Below are positions 34,165 through 46,089 of a stretch of 64,000 bases of DNA, piece after piece. Each line of letters opens with the position of its first letter. Positions within the stretch are counted from its first letter, which is position 1. The stretch lies in contig NC_046615.1 of assembly GCF_900324465.2 (NCBI RefSeq), positions 22,144,331 through 22,208,330 on the forward strand, written 5' to 3'. Both the position numbers and the translations under genes were made by a program. The stretch comes from Anabas testudineus (taxonomy: Eukaryota; Chordata; Actinopteri; Anabantiformes; Anabantidae). The notes under the pieces were generated by a model. That model saw nothing but the letters and a program-made list of their open reading frames with translations, searched no databases and had not been told where the DNA came from.

Positions 34165-35090
34165 GAGGTTGAGTTAGAGTAGAAGAAAAGTACCAGTGAA
34201 CCACTTTGAAAGGACACTCTGAGGTTTCTGAGCTCCTGTAGTTTACTGAAGCTGATATTTATAGACACGCGCTTCCAGATATAAACTGGATAGTGTTACA
34301 TTCTGCAGCTCTGGGGGGTAAAGTGCATGAAGAGACAGTATAATTATACCTGTTATGAAAGTGTCCTCACATTCACTGGTTTCACTGGTTTCACTGAACT
34401 CTGTCAGCGTCTGTCTCTAAACATTTGACAACGTGCTCTTTACATCACACATTTCTGTTTTTCTGTATCTTCTTTCCAGTCCCATATTCTGCCTCCATGT
34501 CCAGCTGCAAACACCCTCTACAGGTCAGACAAACAAATTCAGTATGACTGGAGACTCATGACTGCACTTTATTCATTTTCACTTTTCTTTATGATAAGTC
34601 TGTTGTTTCCTGTCAGTGCTGATAGTGGAGGGCAGCTCCAGGAGGGGGAAGGATACTCAGGGGAGCTTTTAGCTGCTAAACGTGTTTTAAATTGAAAACA
34701 CTTTTTTCTTTAATTTACAAAAAGCTGATAAACTACCTGTAAAACTGTAAGACAAGCACAGTTTCCAACACCAATAAGGGGTTTCTGCTGTTGGGGATGT
34801 TTATTTTATTGGCCTGTTATTTTTGTCGTACTCAATATCTTATATTACTGAGCAGTAGCAGCACTAGTAGCATGAGGTATTAGTATTAGTTGTTGTAGTA
34901 GGGGTGTAAAGTACATCAATCTTGATCCAGCCCTGCTCCACCCTGTCCATAGTCTTGTCGACTGGTGGTTTTTCTGTCAACTTCTCTGACCACTATAAAA
35001 ACCCACAATAACATCTTTTAGGTTTCCATGTATTTTAGGAGAATTAACTGTTAATCTCAAAGCACTTAGAACAAGATTTAACTAACCACC
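34165..35090. other. Intergenic region between P1 and astacin G
   Basis: The left end is the P1 5' UTR and promoter. The rest is unique-looking sequence without a supported gene. From about 35092 the astacin promoter arm begins abruptly (TTGTTTTCCTGGATTAGTAC), keeping only about 13 bp of spacer beyond the inverted-repeat boundary. Confidence 0.5.
34256..34263 (-). promoter_or_regulatory. TATA-like box of P1
   Basis: Minus-strand TATAAATA, about 92 bp upstream of the P1 ATG. Confidence 0.55.
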
Positions 35091-35248
35091 GCCTTGTTTT
35101 CCTGGATTAGTACGAGCATGTATGAGTTGAGGGTGGACAGTGGGGACAGAGAGCTGACAATAAGGAAGTAAACATCATGGTTTGCTCCAGTGTTACTGAG
35201 CTAATCCTCTGTATGTTCTGCTAACAGGTGGACCTCTGCAGGCTCTGC

Positions 35249-35256
35249 TATAAAAG
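35249..35256 (+). promoter_or_regulatory. TATA box of astacin G
   Basis: TATAAAAG upstream of non-coding exon 1, which ends at 35322 before GTAAGT. Confidence 0.8.
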
Positions 35257-35425
35257 AGGATGAGCAGATCCTTCACAGAGCATCACAGTTCCTCCTCTCC
35301 TACCTGAAGTGAAGAGCTAAAGGTAAGTGAGTAGTGCTGCTGCTCCTAATGCTCCTCAAACTACAGTAATGCTGCTGCATGGTTCTGACCTGTGTTCTGT
35401 TTCAGTCTGATAGTTGTTCAGTAAC

Positions 35426-37359
35426 ATGGCAGCGATCAAGTGCATCCTGGGTCTCCTGGTCCTGTTTGCAGTCTCAGCCTGGACTGAGGCCATGGTGAGT
35501 CTCACAGCTGAGGTCTTCACTCAGGTCTTCATGTGTCCAGGTTTAAAGTTCTGACCTTTCCTTTTTGATATTCTCAGTATCTGTGTCGATGACAAACAGA
35601 AACTCTGGGACTTTTCTGTGTGCAGGTTGTGAGGAGAGAAAGTGGAGACGACGACATAGAAGATGAAGGAATCCTGACGGTGGCAGAGCAGCTGGAGAAA
35701 GCCAACAGAAATATCAGTGAGACACATCCAGACATCACATTTATTTAGAGGAATAAACAAATACAGAGACTTGTTCAAATTAATTTATAGAACATGTAAC
35801 ACTTCAGCTCTAATACTTTAAGTTGTACCTATAATTGTAACTTCTGATTATCTTTGGTGTCTCTGCTGTTTCCACAAACTCTCTGCAGGTCTTTACCAAG
35901 ATGGTTTCCAGATAATAGGTGACATCGCTGTGCCCATCAACAGGAACGCTGACCCCTGTGTCCAGAGAGGATGCAAGTGGCCTAAATCCTCTGATGGCAA
36001 AGTTTACATTCCCTATGTGATCGCTAACAGCTACAGTAAGAACCTTTATACATCCATCTGTAGACTAAACATTCAGTCTAAGTCAACAACTGAACACGAA
36101 AAAAAAGAAAAATCTTAATGAGATGAAAAACTTTAAAATCTCCAACACTAATAACGTATTAACATCAGTGTGATTTTCCTCTTTGTGTTTCCACCTTCAG
36201 CCTCTCAGCAGGTCGACATCATTACTAGTTCTTTGAACTCCTTCTCCACTTCCACCTGTATTCGCTTCATCCCTCGCACCACCCAGACAAACTACATCGA
36301 CATACAGTCTACTCTTGGGTATGTAACAGCGAGGACTTCAGTGTTTAGTTCAGTGATGCTGTAGAAGAATGAAATGTTCTCAGTCTGATGTGGGACTTCC
36401 TGTGTTCTCCTACATCTGTACAGGTGCTACTCACTTGTGGGTTTTCAGAGTGGAAGACAGAGGGTGTCTCTGGACAGCGCAGGCTGCATTAAGTTTGGAA
36501 CGGTCCAACATGAGCTGATCCACGTCCTGGGCTTCAACCATGAGCAGTGCCGCTCCGACAGGGACCAGCACATCAAGATCCTGCTGCAGAACGTCATCCC
36601 TGGTAGGATGCTGTGATCTAAGCAGAAAATAATTTCTCACTTTCATAGTGTGAAACATTGTTATAGACTTTTAAACTTTTCATCAACTTCAGCTCAGCAA
36701 TACAACTTTGACAAGATCAACACTCTGAACCAGGGAACTCCTTATGACTACAACTCTGTCATGCACTACGGCAGGTCAGTAAATCCACCAGCTCCATGTT
36801 AAAATGTTTTATCTGCAACTTGGTTGTGAGATGCTCAATGTGACAAAAAAGGAAAACAGAATGACATTATGCCATCATTCATTCACAATGCTGCAGTAGT
36901 ACAGTTTCAACTTTAAACACAAAACTGACAAAAACATGAATTGAAGACATATTTTCAGCCCAAAGCAAAAGAAAAACTTTTTTTTATGCTGTAGCCGGCA
37001 AATTCCATTTAAACTGAAACTAACAATGTCTTAACCTTACTCTTTTGCCCTGTTGTTTTTCTGACCCAGGACTTTGGGTCAATGCCAAACACTCTTGCTC
37101 AGTCATTTCCAGCTGGACTGTTTGGTTTTCAGCAGACACGAGGAAACTGTTTTTTTACCAGCTCTGTTTTCCACCAGTTAAATTAAAGTACAATTTAACA
37201 TCACTGTCTCTGTCTTTTCCCTGCAGACTGGCTTTCTCCAAGGACAACGTCAGCCCCACCATGGTGGCTATTCCCGACAGCAACGCTGTCTTTGGCACGG
37301 CCACACAGATGAGCCAGAACGACATCGACCGCATCAACCTGCTGTACTGCTCAAAGTAG
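35426..37359 (+). CDS. Astacin metalloprotease G, mosaic hatching-enzyme-like gene
   Basis: Coding exons: 35426-35494, 35626-35716, 35889-36035, 36201-36318, 36424-36602, 36693-36774, 37227-37359 (819 bp, 272 aa). The frame is intact. Exons 2-4 and 8 are nearly identical to the other genes. Exon 5 (QQVDIITSSLNSFSTS), the first half of exon 6 (VGFQSGRQRVSLDSAGCIKF), the start of exon 7 (AQQY) and introns 4-7 are strongly diverged. The zinc motif is HELIHVLGFNHE, with Val for Ala. It is not in a head-to-head pair; its upstream neighbour is P1. AATAAA is at 37510-37515. Confidence 0.88.
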
Positions 37360-38125
37360 CTACGCTGAAGTTTCTGGGACCTGACAGACATCTGTGGTTT
37401 AAACATCATGAAACTACATTATAATGAATTAAAAATATGCAGATTACTAATTATGCTGTGCAGTAAAAACAGTCTCATCACAGAAACCTTTAATGAAGTT
37501 ACTTCAATCAATAAATATCGATCTGCATCATGTTTGTTTCCATCTGGTTTGTCCTATAACTGTGTTGAACTCGACCTCAGGCGTTTCCTATTTAACTATG
37601 ACCCCTCATTTTCTTGATAGGGCCGAATGACGCACATGTGCATACGTTGTAGAATACATTGTAGAATACAGTGGAGAATGTGGTGTTTACTAAGAGGATT
37701 TACAATGCTGGGAGCCTCTACCCCTCTGGAGCCTTTTCTCAGCAATGACTCAGAGACTTCTCCCTGGATGTTGCAGGCCTGTGGTTTAGTCAGTGTGGTT
37801 CATGATGAAGTTAAGAGGTGAAGCTGGAGGTCGTGGCTGTGCAGGCTTTGAGGGGAAGTGAAAGGCAGAGACAGAAGTATCATGTGAGCCTTCAACTGTG
37901 GTGAATTCTTTGGTTTAAAGAGACACTGAGAATAAAATCCTGTAAAACATGTTGTGTAACTTACTGAAAAATGGAAAAACACATTTCAGTCGTAGGTTGT
38001 TTATTCTTTCCAAACAGTATCCATACAAATCCTTTTTCCAAATGAATTCATGGCGCATTTTACAGAAACTATCAGTGACATGGTTTAAAGGTTGATCTTT
38101 CATGATGACTTGTGACTTTTCACTG

Positions 38126-40503
38126 TTAGACCTCTTTCAGCAGAAGACCATAAGGGCGGATGGCTCTCTCCACTCTCTCCTGTTCATTAGATGATCCGGA
38201 TGGGACAGGAATCAGCCAGTACTTGTCGTTGTTGTATTTCAATCTGTACTGAGGGTTGATACGATTCTGCAGAATCACATAGTACGTCTTGCCTGTCTTG
38301 TTGGAGGTGAAAGTTTTTGCATAGTAGAGTGCTTCAGCCACGTATGGAGTAGAATAAATCCCCCTGCCGTAGGCCTGACCTGGGCCTGGCTGTTAAATAT
38401 AAAATAAAGTAAAAATTAAAATAATGTACAACAGTTATCATTAATTTGTCTTTACAAATAGGCTACGTACCATGGGCTTTTAAGGTTGCTGTAGTCAAAC
38501 CCCTACTCAAAAAGTCTACTCTGGAGGTTTTAGGTTTTAGTGAATTATAGATCAATATCCCATTTCCTTTTTATCTCTGAAATTCTTGAAAAGGTAGTTT
38601 CTAAGCAATTACATGACCACCTGCACAGTAGTAACCTGTATGAAGATTTCCAGTCAGGATTTAGAGTACATCATAGTACAGAAACAGCACTGGTAAAGGT
38701 CACTAATAATCATCTATTAGCATCAGACAATGGTCTGCTCTCTATACTCGTCATGTTAGATCTTAGTGCTGCATTCGACACTATAGATCACAACATTTTA
38801 TTACACAGACTGGAACATGTCATTGGGATCAAAGGAACAGCACTAGAGTGGTTTAAGGTTTACTTGTGGTTCATAGAATTTCCAGATGTAGAATAGGAGG
38901 CAGAGCCTTTAGCAACCAAGCCCCTCTCCTGTGGAACCAGCTCCCAGTTCAGGTTCGGGAGGCAGACACCCTCTCTACATTTAAGACTAGACTTCAAACT
39001 TTCCTTTTTTATAAAGCTTATAGTTAGAGATGGATCAGGTGACTCTGAACCATCTCTTAGTTATGCTGATATAGCTTAATCTGCTGGGGGACCTCTACTG
39101 ATAAACTGAGCTCCTCTCCTCTCTCCTTTCTCCTGTATCAATGCAAATGCCACCATTGCATGTCATTAACTCTCTCTTCTCTTTCCACTGGTCGAGGCAA
39201 ATGGCCGCCCACTATGAGCCTGGTTCTGCTGGAGGTTTCTTCCTCTAAAGGGAGTTTTTCCTCTCTACTGTTGCCTAAAGCTTGCTCAAATGGGATTGTT
39301 GGGTTTTCTCTATCATTTTCTTTATAATTATTTTCTGTAAGGTCTTAAACCTTACACTGTAAAGTGCCTTGAGATACCTTCTGTTTTGAATTGGCGCTAT
39401 ACAAATAAAAGTGAATTGAATTTATGATAAATTATATTCAGCTCTTCGATTATGTCACTAGAGTTTGTAGAGGCGACAATACGTCTGTGGTTGTACAGGT
39501 AGTTTTAATCTCATGAATCATGTGAATTTATATTCATATTATCAATTTATATTCCTATTATCAAACCTTGTAGTATCCATCGATGATGCCTTCAGCACCT
39601 TCTTTTGAAGTCCCGTGGAAGGACACAGGCCACTCTCCTGGTACTGACTGGGTGCTACGGTAACTGGTTCCCAACCAGGTGTTGTCACCGTACTTGTTCA
39701 GGACCTGTGATAAAAAAGATTTACATCATGTAACATCAGATGTTTAGTTTAGTGTTTAGTAGAATCAGTGTCAGGATCTTATTGATGCAGTGGATTTTCT
39801 TTATTACTGATTTGTTCTCTTTAACTTTGGTCTTTGAGTCACAAAGTTTCATTTTAATTAGTTTGAAGTTTGAAGAAAGACTTTCCCAGATGTGTTGGAA
39901 GAGAATTGTAGTTAAAATTAAAAGAAAAACATGTTCACCTTGAGGCCATAACGGAACCAACCACACGGACGTTCATACACCTCTCCACCTCTGTAATAAG
40001 TCTCCGTGTCTTTCAGATTGGTGAAATCGTAGTTAAACTCAGGAGCAAAGAATTCATTCTCATCGATGATGAAGGTCTTTGCTCTTACGGTGTCTTTTTG
40101 AGTCACACTCGGGAAACTGGCAGCCTGTGGACCACCTTGGAGGATGCCTTGGATGTGGAAGAAGCACTGTCTGGACACTTGGCTGTGAAATAATTGGAGG
40201 AGATGCAATTTTAAAGCATAGTAGTGACCTCTTCTTTATCAACTACACATTTGCAGCACATTCATAAACTTATCTGGTGCAGAATAAAAATATCAAAACT
40301 GAACATCTGAATTATTACCTGCTTTCATCTGCATCCAGCAGAGAAGGGATGAACTGCTTGATGGACAGTTGCTGCTGCTGCTGCGGAGCTGCTGCTGCGG
40401 AGGCAGCTGTGAAAACATGATGACTTTGTGTTTGAGTAGATGTCACATTGGCGTTGAGGACTGTGCTCAGAGCTTCGAGTGCAACTTCTCTATCGAACAT
40501 CAT
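38126..40503 (-). CDS. P2: uncharacterised ADP-ribosyltransferase-like protein
   Basis: Coding exons, 5' to 3': 40503-40319, 40182-39939, 39704-39567, 38389-38126 (831 bp, 276 aa), in phase. The N-terminus is shorter than in P1, has a Gln run (APQQQQQLS, residues 39-47) and lacks P1's hydrophobic segment. The acidic DENEFFAPEFNYDF, ERPCGWFR, EWPVSFHGT and YGRGIYSTP blocks are all present; His-adjacent Tyr is Phe here. The last residues are LLLKEV. Exon 4 is two residues shorter than in P3 and P4. Intron 3 carries a Maui-like LINE (38455-39422) on the opposite strand. A minus AATAAA is at 38005-38000. Confidence 0.82.
38455..39422 (+). mobile_element. Maui/L2-like LINE in intron 3 of P2
   Basis: Reverse transcriptase frame 38540-38896 has [27 protein letters not shown] and [13 protein letters not shown]. 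An internal deletion joins this at about 38870 to the 3' end of the element. The tail ends GGCGCTATACAAATAAAAGT, then GAATTGAATT. It is absent from the equivalent introns of P3 and P4, so it inserted after those copies separated or was lost from them. Confidence 0.8.
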
Positions 40504-40611
40504 GATGTTTAGTTGGTCGCAGTATCTGCAGGATCAGTCGACTCCTGTAAAAGTCTGAGGCAGGTCTTCTTGCAGGGTGTGCTGTGAACTCAAAAAGGAA
40601 CTAAGACTCAG

Positions 40612-40618
40612 TTTTATA
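40612..40618 (-). promoter_or_regulatory. TATA box of P2
   Basis: Minus-strand TATAAAA, about 110 bp upstream of the P2 ATG, conserved in P4 but not in P3. Confidence 0.6.
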
Positions 40619-40699
40619 AGTCAGGCAGGAATATGACATGCCTCTAGCTGTGCTGGCCAATAAACAGGCATCAGGAAATCCCCTTTTCCATTTAAGTTG

Positions 40700-42006
40700 T
40701 ACTTTAGCCCAAGGTTTTGGCGTTGACCCATTTTTTTTCTTTTTCTTCACTGCTTCAGTTTAATATGATTCTTTGCCAACATACTTTTGTGGAATTCTAC
40801 AGTGTTTATCTGTCTCATGCTGCAGTTAGATATCATCTCAGCGTGTCAGTGCTTGATATTATTCACAACTTGTGACTGGAAATGAAGCGTTTAAAATTCT
40901 AGAACAAGCAAACCAAATTCATTATTAGTTATGCGCAGCACTAAACATTGAAATAACAATTGAACTACTACAGCTTACAAGTATAATTTAACCTAACTAA
41001 TTATGGGGTTAGTTATTTCAGCACCTTTGAGTATATTATCTAAAGAAAACATAACAGCAAAGTGCTATAGGAAGAAGTGTAAAACTAAAATAGGACCTCC
41101 AGCTGCAGCTCTTGGTCCACACATGAGATCCAAACACATTCTGGACACTTGTATAAACTGAGCATTCTTTGCAGGGGATAGTTAGTGTCCTGTCGACACC
41201 CAGCAGAGCTGGGAGGTGTCTCGAAAGCAGTTTTACTGGAGAAGAAAAAGAAAACAAAGAACATGATGAAGAGCAGTAACAGGTATGAGGTATGAGGACA
41301 GAGAGCAGCTTCAGAGCAGCTGCATTGTGTGATGATTGATTTCTGATTCTGTTTAAAGTCTCATCAATATCACTGATGTCTGCTCCGGTGTAGCTGTTCA
41401 GTGGCCACAAGTGAACTTTGAGATCACAGTGTGATCAGAGCGATGGTGGGAAAGGAGAAAAAAAATAGAGAAGTAAATAAAAAAAAAAAAGAAAGAAAAA
41501 CTTCTACTTTCCTTTTTAATACTGTAATGCTTCTTCCTGTTTTTCATTTGTTACACAATGTGTCACTGTTCATGGGTCATACCACGGAAGATTGTGATTA
41601 ACTATCAGGGGGAAAAAGGACGTGCTCATTTCCACTTCTAATTATTCCATTCTTATCAAGTATGAACACATTTGATTTGGTTTCTGGATTTTTTTCTTTC
41701 TGGTTTATGAACGATCACGTTGCTTCCTGAAGTCTGCAGCTCACGAACACACAGGAGCACCATCGTGTACAGCAGTGACAGTAACAACATTTATTTAGAC
41801 GTCGATAAGAGCAGCAACACAGATAAACAATTAAAATTACAATCAGCTGCAGAAACACTTCAGCAGCGTCTGAATATTTTCATCATTTAAAACATAATAA
41901 TCTGATTCAGTGAAGACGGAAACTAAAACTCTGTTGTTAACTGAATTACTAGAACAAGTTCTGCTGAGTCCAGTTTACTGCAGAGACCATCAGATCCAGG
42001 TCTGGA
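40700..42006. other. Shared flank between P2 and T1
   Basis: The P upstream flank runs to about 41150, then the gtse1 3' flank and 3' UTR. An open reading of unknown meaning starts at 41410 on the minus strand (WPLNSYTGADISDIDETLNR) and recurs at 59009. A minus AATAAA of the gtse1 tail lies near 41795. Confidence 0.4.
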
Positions 42007-43062
42007 TCAGAACGACAGGTTGATGAGAGGAGCGTTGTTTTCCTTCTTGTCTTCAGGACTCCATTTGATGAGGGGGGAGCTCAGGTCGATCAGCTGCTGA
42101 AACAAAGAGAAGCAGCTTGAAAACACCAGAAAAACACGTTTTATTTTAAGCTCTGAGCTTAAATCAGAGTTAAACATTCTGCTGTTGTATTTTGTTCTAA
42201 ACTTAAAACATTTTGGAGCCGGGGGCTGGGTCAGTGTCAGAAGGGGGCAGCAGCCTGACGGGCCGGGCCTGGCTCGTGGGTGTTGGGATGCTGGATGTCT
42301 TGCGCCTCACAGGAGTGGGAAGAGCAGAGGGACGTCGCGCCTTCACCTGCAGCAACCTGCAGTCTCCAGCAGAGGGGGTTAGGGGACCCGCAGCAGGCTT
42401 CTGAGGAAGACTACGGGAGAGAAGGGTTTTTACTGAGCACATCCAATTCTGTCTGTCAGACTTAAGACTGGGGCAGCAACTGAAAGACATGTCTAGCAAC
42501 ACTATCAGTACAACAACCTGCAACTTTTTTGCAGCAGCAACACGTTACAGATACGGCACCGACCTTATTGTCTGAAACTGTCAGCAAACACTTATGAAGC
42601 TAAGACTCCATCATGGAGGACGAGGATCCTACCACTACACTATCCAGCTGCTTTAACACCTCTGTGTTCATAGGAGGTCTAACTGAGTTCCTGCTGTTTC
42701 AGAAAATGATGAACCCCATCTTCCGTGGGGTTTTAGTGCAGTGTACGTGATATTCAACTTGATGAATGTCACCTATTCATAAGAAATTTCATAAGATGTC
42801 ATCACTTGCATACTCAGCATTCCCAAATGCGACATAAGACAGTTCTGCTCTGAGTCACCAGGAGTGGCGACGACAAGGACTTTCACACTGCATTAATTAA
42901 CAAACTCAGTAAATATCAGATATATTATTGACATACAAGTTATAAAATGCACAGTCGACTACACATTTACAGTGAAGGTGGTGTAGTGTGTAGGTGGAGT
43001 CACCTACCTGCCCATGCTGCTTACTGACATCAGTCTCTTTGGCTTCATCATCTTTGAGACAT
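42007..43062 (-). pseudogene. T1: gtse1 3' fragment with internal deletion
   Basis: Remaining pieces, 5' to 3': the 55-bp exon (43062-43008), most of the 219-bp exon (42410 to about 42214) and the last coding exon (42096-42007, QLIDLSSPLIKWSPEDKKEN). The 241-bp and 117-bp exons are deleted; intron sequence at about 42212 joins directly into the 219-bp exon. All exons upstream of the 55-bp exon are absent. It cannot make a complete protein. Confidence 0.8.
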
Positions 43063-43436
43063 CTGGTGACAGAACACAGAGACAGACGAGTGTTTCAGAG
43101 AATCAAACAGAGAAACTGTAAAACTGGAATTCAACAAAAAAATGACTAGTTGAGCAGGTGAAGGGTTAAAAAGATCAGGTACAAAGACCTGAAACGTTGT
43201 CTTCTAAATACAGAAAGGACGATTATTAAAAACATTTTTCAACATAGCACTGGGTAACCTGTGCTCTGCTGAAGGACCCATTGGACCCATTTAGTAATAT
43301 ATGAGGGAAGGAAATAAAAAAAGTTTTTCTGGTTCAGTGTGTGTCCAAAAACCCAATCATCAGCTCTAACTCAGATCATCAGTCTGCCTCTGTCAAGCTT
43401 TAGTCAAATGTCATATTTGACTAAAGCTTTTTTTGT

Positions 43437-44327
43437 ATTAAGTTACTTCAATCAATAAATATCGATCTGATTCATGTTTGTTGCCTCATTAAGAATAAAA
43501 ATCATAGAAATGCATGTTGCACAGCACCATCCCCTGCTTTAATACAGTCCTCCAAATACCTTCTTTGATTGTATTAAACACAACAGAGCTCAGTCTCTTT
43601 CTCACAACTCCCAGTACAGCAGTAAATGACGGAATTTCTCAATAAATCACAGTAGAGAATAAAATCTCACATCATCCTCATAAATAAACATACTAGAGCC
43701 AGATGGATCAGTCAAACTGCAGTATGTTGAAGTGGTAACTCGACATCAGGTGTTTCCTGTTTAACTATGACCCCTCATTGTCTTGATAGGACAGACAGTG
43801 TATTTTGGAGTATTTGTCATGTGCTAGTAGGACCAGTAATAATGCCGAAGCAATCCACTCAATTCTGGGTATTTATTTATTTAGGCACAAACACGAAAAG
43901 CAACATCAGCTGAGCAGCGATCAGCCTCTTTGAGTTCATGCCCGGGAATGTAGTCCATACAAAAACCTGGAGTAAACAAAGTCCCAAAACATAAAACTCC
44001 AATAGAAAAATGTCACAAGAAAGAACAATGTCCGCAGTCGAGAATTAAACAAAACACTTCTCGGTAATCCAGAACCAATTCTCCTGGTGCTTTCAGTACA
44101 AGTTCCATACAAAAACAAAATCATTTCACCTCACATTAAAATAAATTAAGAAAAATAGTTTGTTCAGGGTCAGGAGTGAAAACCACTGATCCAGCAGATG
44201 ATCAGCACTTGTCTGTTTGTCCATGTTCGACCTCCACAGATCCAGACACATCAACTTGTGACCACCATGTCTGTGGATTCACACAACTTCAGCTTCTTCT
44301 AATGTCTCTGTTCAACACTGACAGCGT
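43437..44327. other. Junction zone with astacin G 3' flank sequence
   Basis: 43441-43480 and about 43740-43795 match the 3' flank of astacin G (37500-37540 and 37562-37620), with 43490-43730 of other sequence between. The remainder is unrecognised. Confidence 0.5.
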
Positions 44328-45735
44328 TTACATTTACATTAACATTTAGTCATTTATCAGACGCTTTTATCCAAAGCGACTTACAAGTGAGGAACAAGGC
44401 AAGCAAACAAAATCTAAGTCAAGAAGAAACAACATCAAAGCAAAGTGCTATTGAAAAAGTGTTACTGTTTCAAGAGATGTTAGAAAGAAAGGGTAGAATT
44501 TCTTTTTTTTTTTTTTAAAGTGCAAAGGAAGATGCGGAAGAGTTCTGTTTTCAGCAGTTTTTTAAAGATTGCAAGTGAGGTGTCTGAGCGTGCAGAGATA
44601 GGCAGCTCATTCCACCATCTTGGGATCACTGAGCTGAACAGTTTTCCTTGGTGTCGACTGTGTGGTGCTGGTACCACCAGTCGACGTTCCCTGGTTGAGC
44701 GCAGTGGACGGGAGGGGATGTAGACCTGAACGATTGAATTGAGATAAGATGGAGCTGTGGAGTTGACTACTCTGTAGGCAAGAGACAGAGCTTTGAACCT
44801 GATCCTTGCAGCCACAGGAAGCCAGTGCAAAGATCTGAAGAGCGGTGTGACATGAGACCTTCTAGGTTGATTGAAAATGAGGCGTGCTGCCGCATTTTGG
44901 ATCATCTGGAGGGGTTTGGTCGTGGATGCCGGTAAACCCATCAGTAGTGCATTGCAGTAATGCATGGCGAGATAAGATCAACGCCTGTACAATGAGTTGG
45001 GTCGTGTATTCCGTCAGATAGGGTCTGATCTTTCTGATATTGTGGAGGGCATATCTACACGACCTAGCGACTGTGGCGATGTGATCTGTGAAGGTCAGCT
45101 GGTCATCAATGATGACCCCAGGTTTCTGGCTGACTTAGTAGGGGATATCACCGCAGATCCAATGTTAATGCTGATGTTGTGTTGAGTTGAAGGTCTGGCA
45201 GGGAAGACTAGAAGTTCAGTTTTGGGTATGTTGAGTTGAAGGTGTCTTTTTCTCATCCAGGCAGAGATGTCAGAGAGACAGGCAGAGATGCGAGATGAGA
45301 CAGTTGAGTCATCCGGCGGAAAAGACAGGAAGAGCTGTGTGTCATCTGCATAGCAGTGATAAGAAAAGCCATGAGAATGGATGATAGAGCCTAGAGAAGA
45401 AGTATAGATTGAAAAAAGAAGAGGACCAAGGACTGAGCCCTGCGGTACACCAGTGGAGAGGTTATGAGAGTCAGAGACACGCCCCTGCCAGGATACCTTA
45501 AAGGTTCGTTCGGACAAGTATGACCGAAGCCAGACTAGAGCTGATCCAGAAATGCCCAGGTCTGAGAGTGCAGTCATGAGAATCTGATGGTTCACAGTGT
45601 CAAAGGCTGCAGATAGGTCTAATAGAATAAGGACAGAAGATTTACCTGCAGCTTTTGCCACCTGTAGGGAATCCACAACAGTCAGAAGTGCCGTCTCTGT
45701 GGTTTCTCCCTCAGGGTTGGTCTGGTCTTCACTAC
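44328..45735 (-). mobile_element. L2-like LINE, 5' truncated, tail shared with SINEs
   Basis: Reverse transcriptase is at 45676-45095 ([34 protein letters not shown]). The C-terminal domain is at 44965-44480 (MQMIQNAAARLI-type block, FRSLHWLPVAARI). One frame break separates them. The 3' end at about 44400-44328 carries the AAGTCGCTTTGGATAAAAGC tail and AAATG-type repeats also found on the SINE at 13118. This is the best-preserved LINE in the window. Confidence 0.85.
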
Positions 45736-45802
45736 ATTAACATGTCATGTCCAAAAAATACAATAAAAAAGAAAAATCTCAAACATTTGTACTAATTCAC
45801 CT

Positions 45803-46089
45803 CAGGGGCGTCGACCGATTCCACTTCCTGTGCGTCTGCAGGGACAGGGCTAAGAAAAACCACAGTGTGAGGTGGAATCAAACCCATGTTCACAAGGCCA
45901 CAGGTCGTAGAGTCCCACTGGGAAATTCTGGTTATCTACACTACAGTTCAGGTCATTTGTTACGGGGCCTGAATCATTTTGTCTTAATTAAAATTCAAAG
46001 TAACACTTGACTTTGCTTGTGTTGGTAACAGGTGATGTAAAAAGAAACAGGAAGTTCCAATTCAACAGAACTTTATAGCGTCTCACCTT
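45803..46089 (-). pseudogene. Stray gtse1 fragment
   Basis: 45803-46056 matches 50917-51168: the first codons of the 241-bp gtse1 exon and the intron upstream of it. The match continues weakly to the TCTCACCT splice border near 46085. It corresponds to part of what is missing from T1, now about 3.4 kb away on the far side of a LINE. Confidence 0.75.

Larger units (their letters stand above)
37690..43436. repeat. Segmental duplication unit 1 (P2 plus gtse1 tail T1)
   Basis: From about 37690 (ATTTACAATGCTGGGAGCCT) to about 43430 the order is P2 3' flank, P2, P2 upstream flank, gtse1 3' flank, gtse1 3' exons. Units 2 (about 47190-52408) and 3 (52409 onward) repeat this order. Confidence 0.8.

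Noticed and set aside
35900-35930. A premature stop in exon 4 of gene G
   Set aside because: The TAATAG-looking text is out of frame; in frame it reads Gln-Ile-Ile-Gly-Asp, as in gene E.
41036-41410. A 124-codon minus-strand frame as a secreted cysteine-rich protein
   Set aside because: Only the first 24 codons recur at 59009; the rest is not conserved between the two copies and no splice site supports it.
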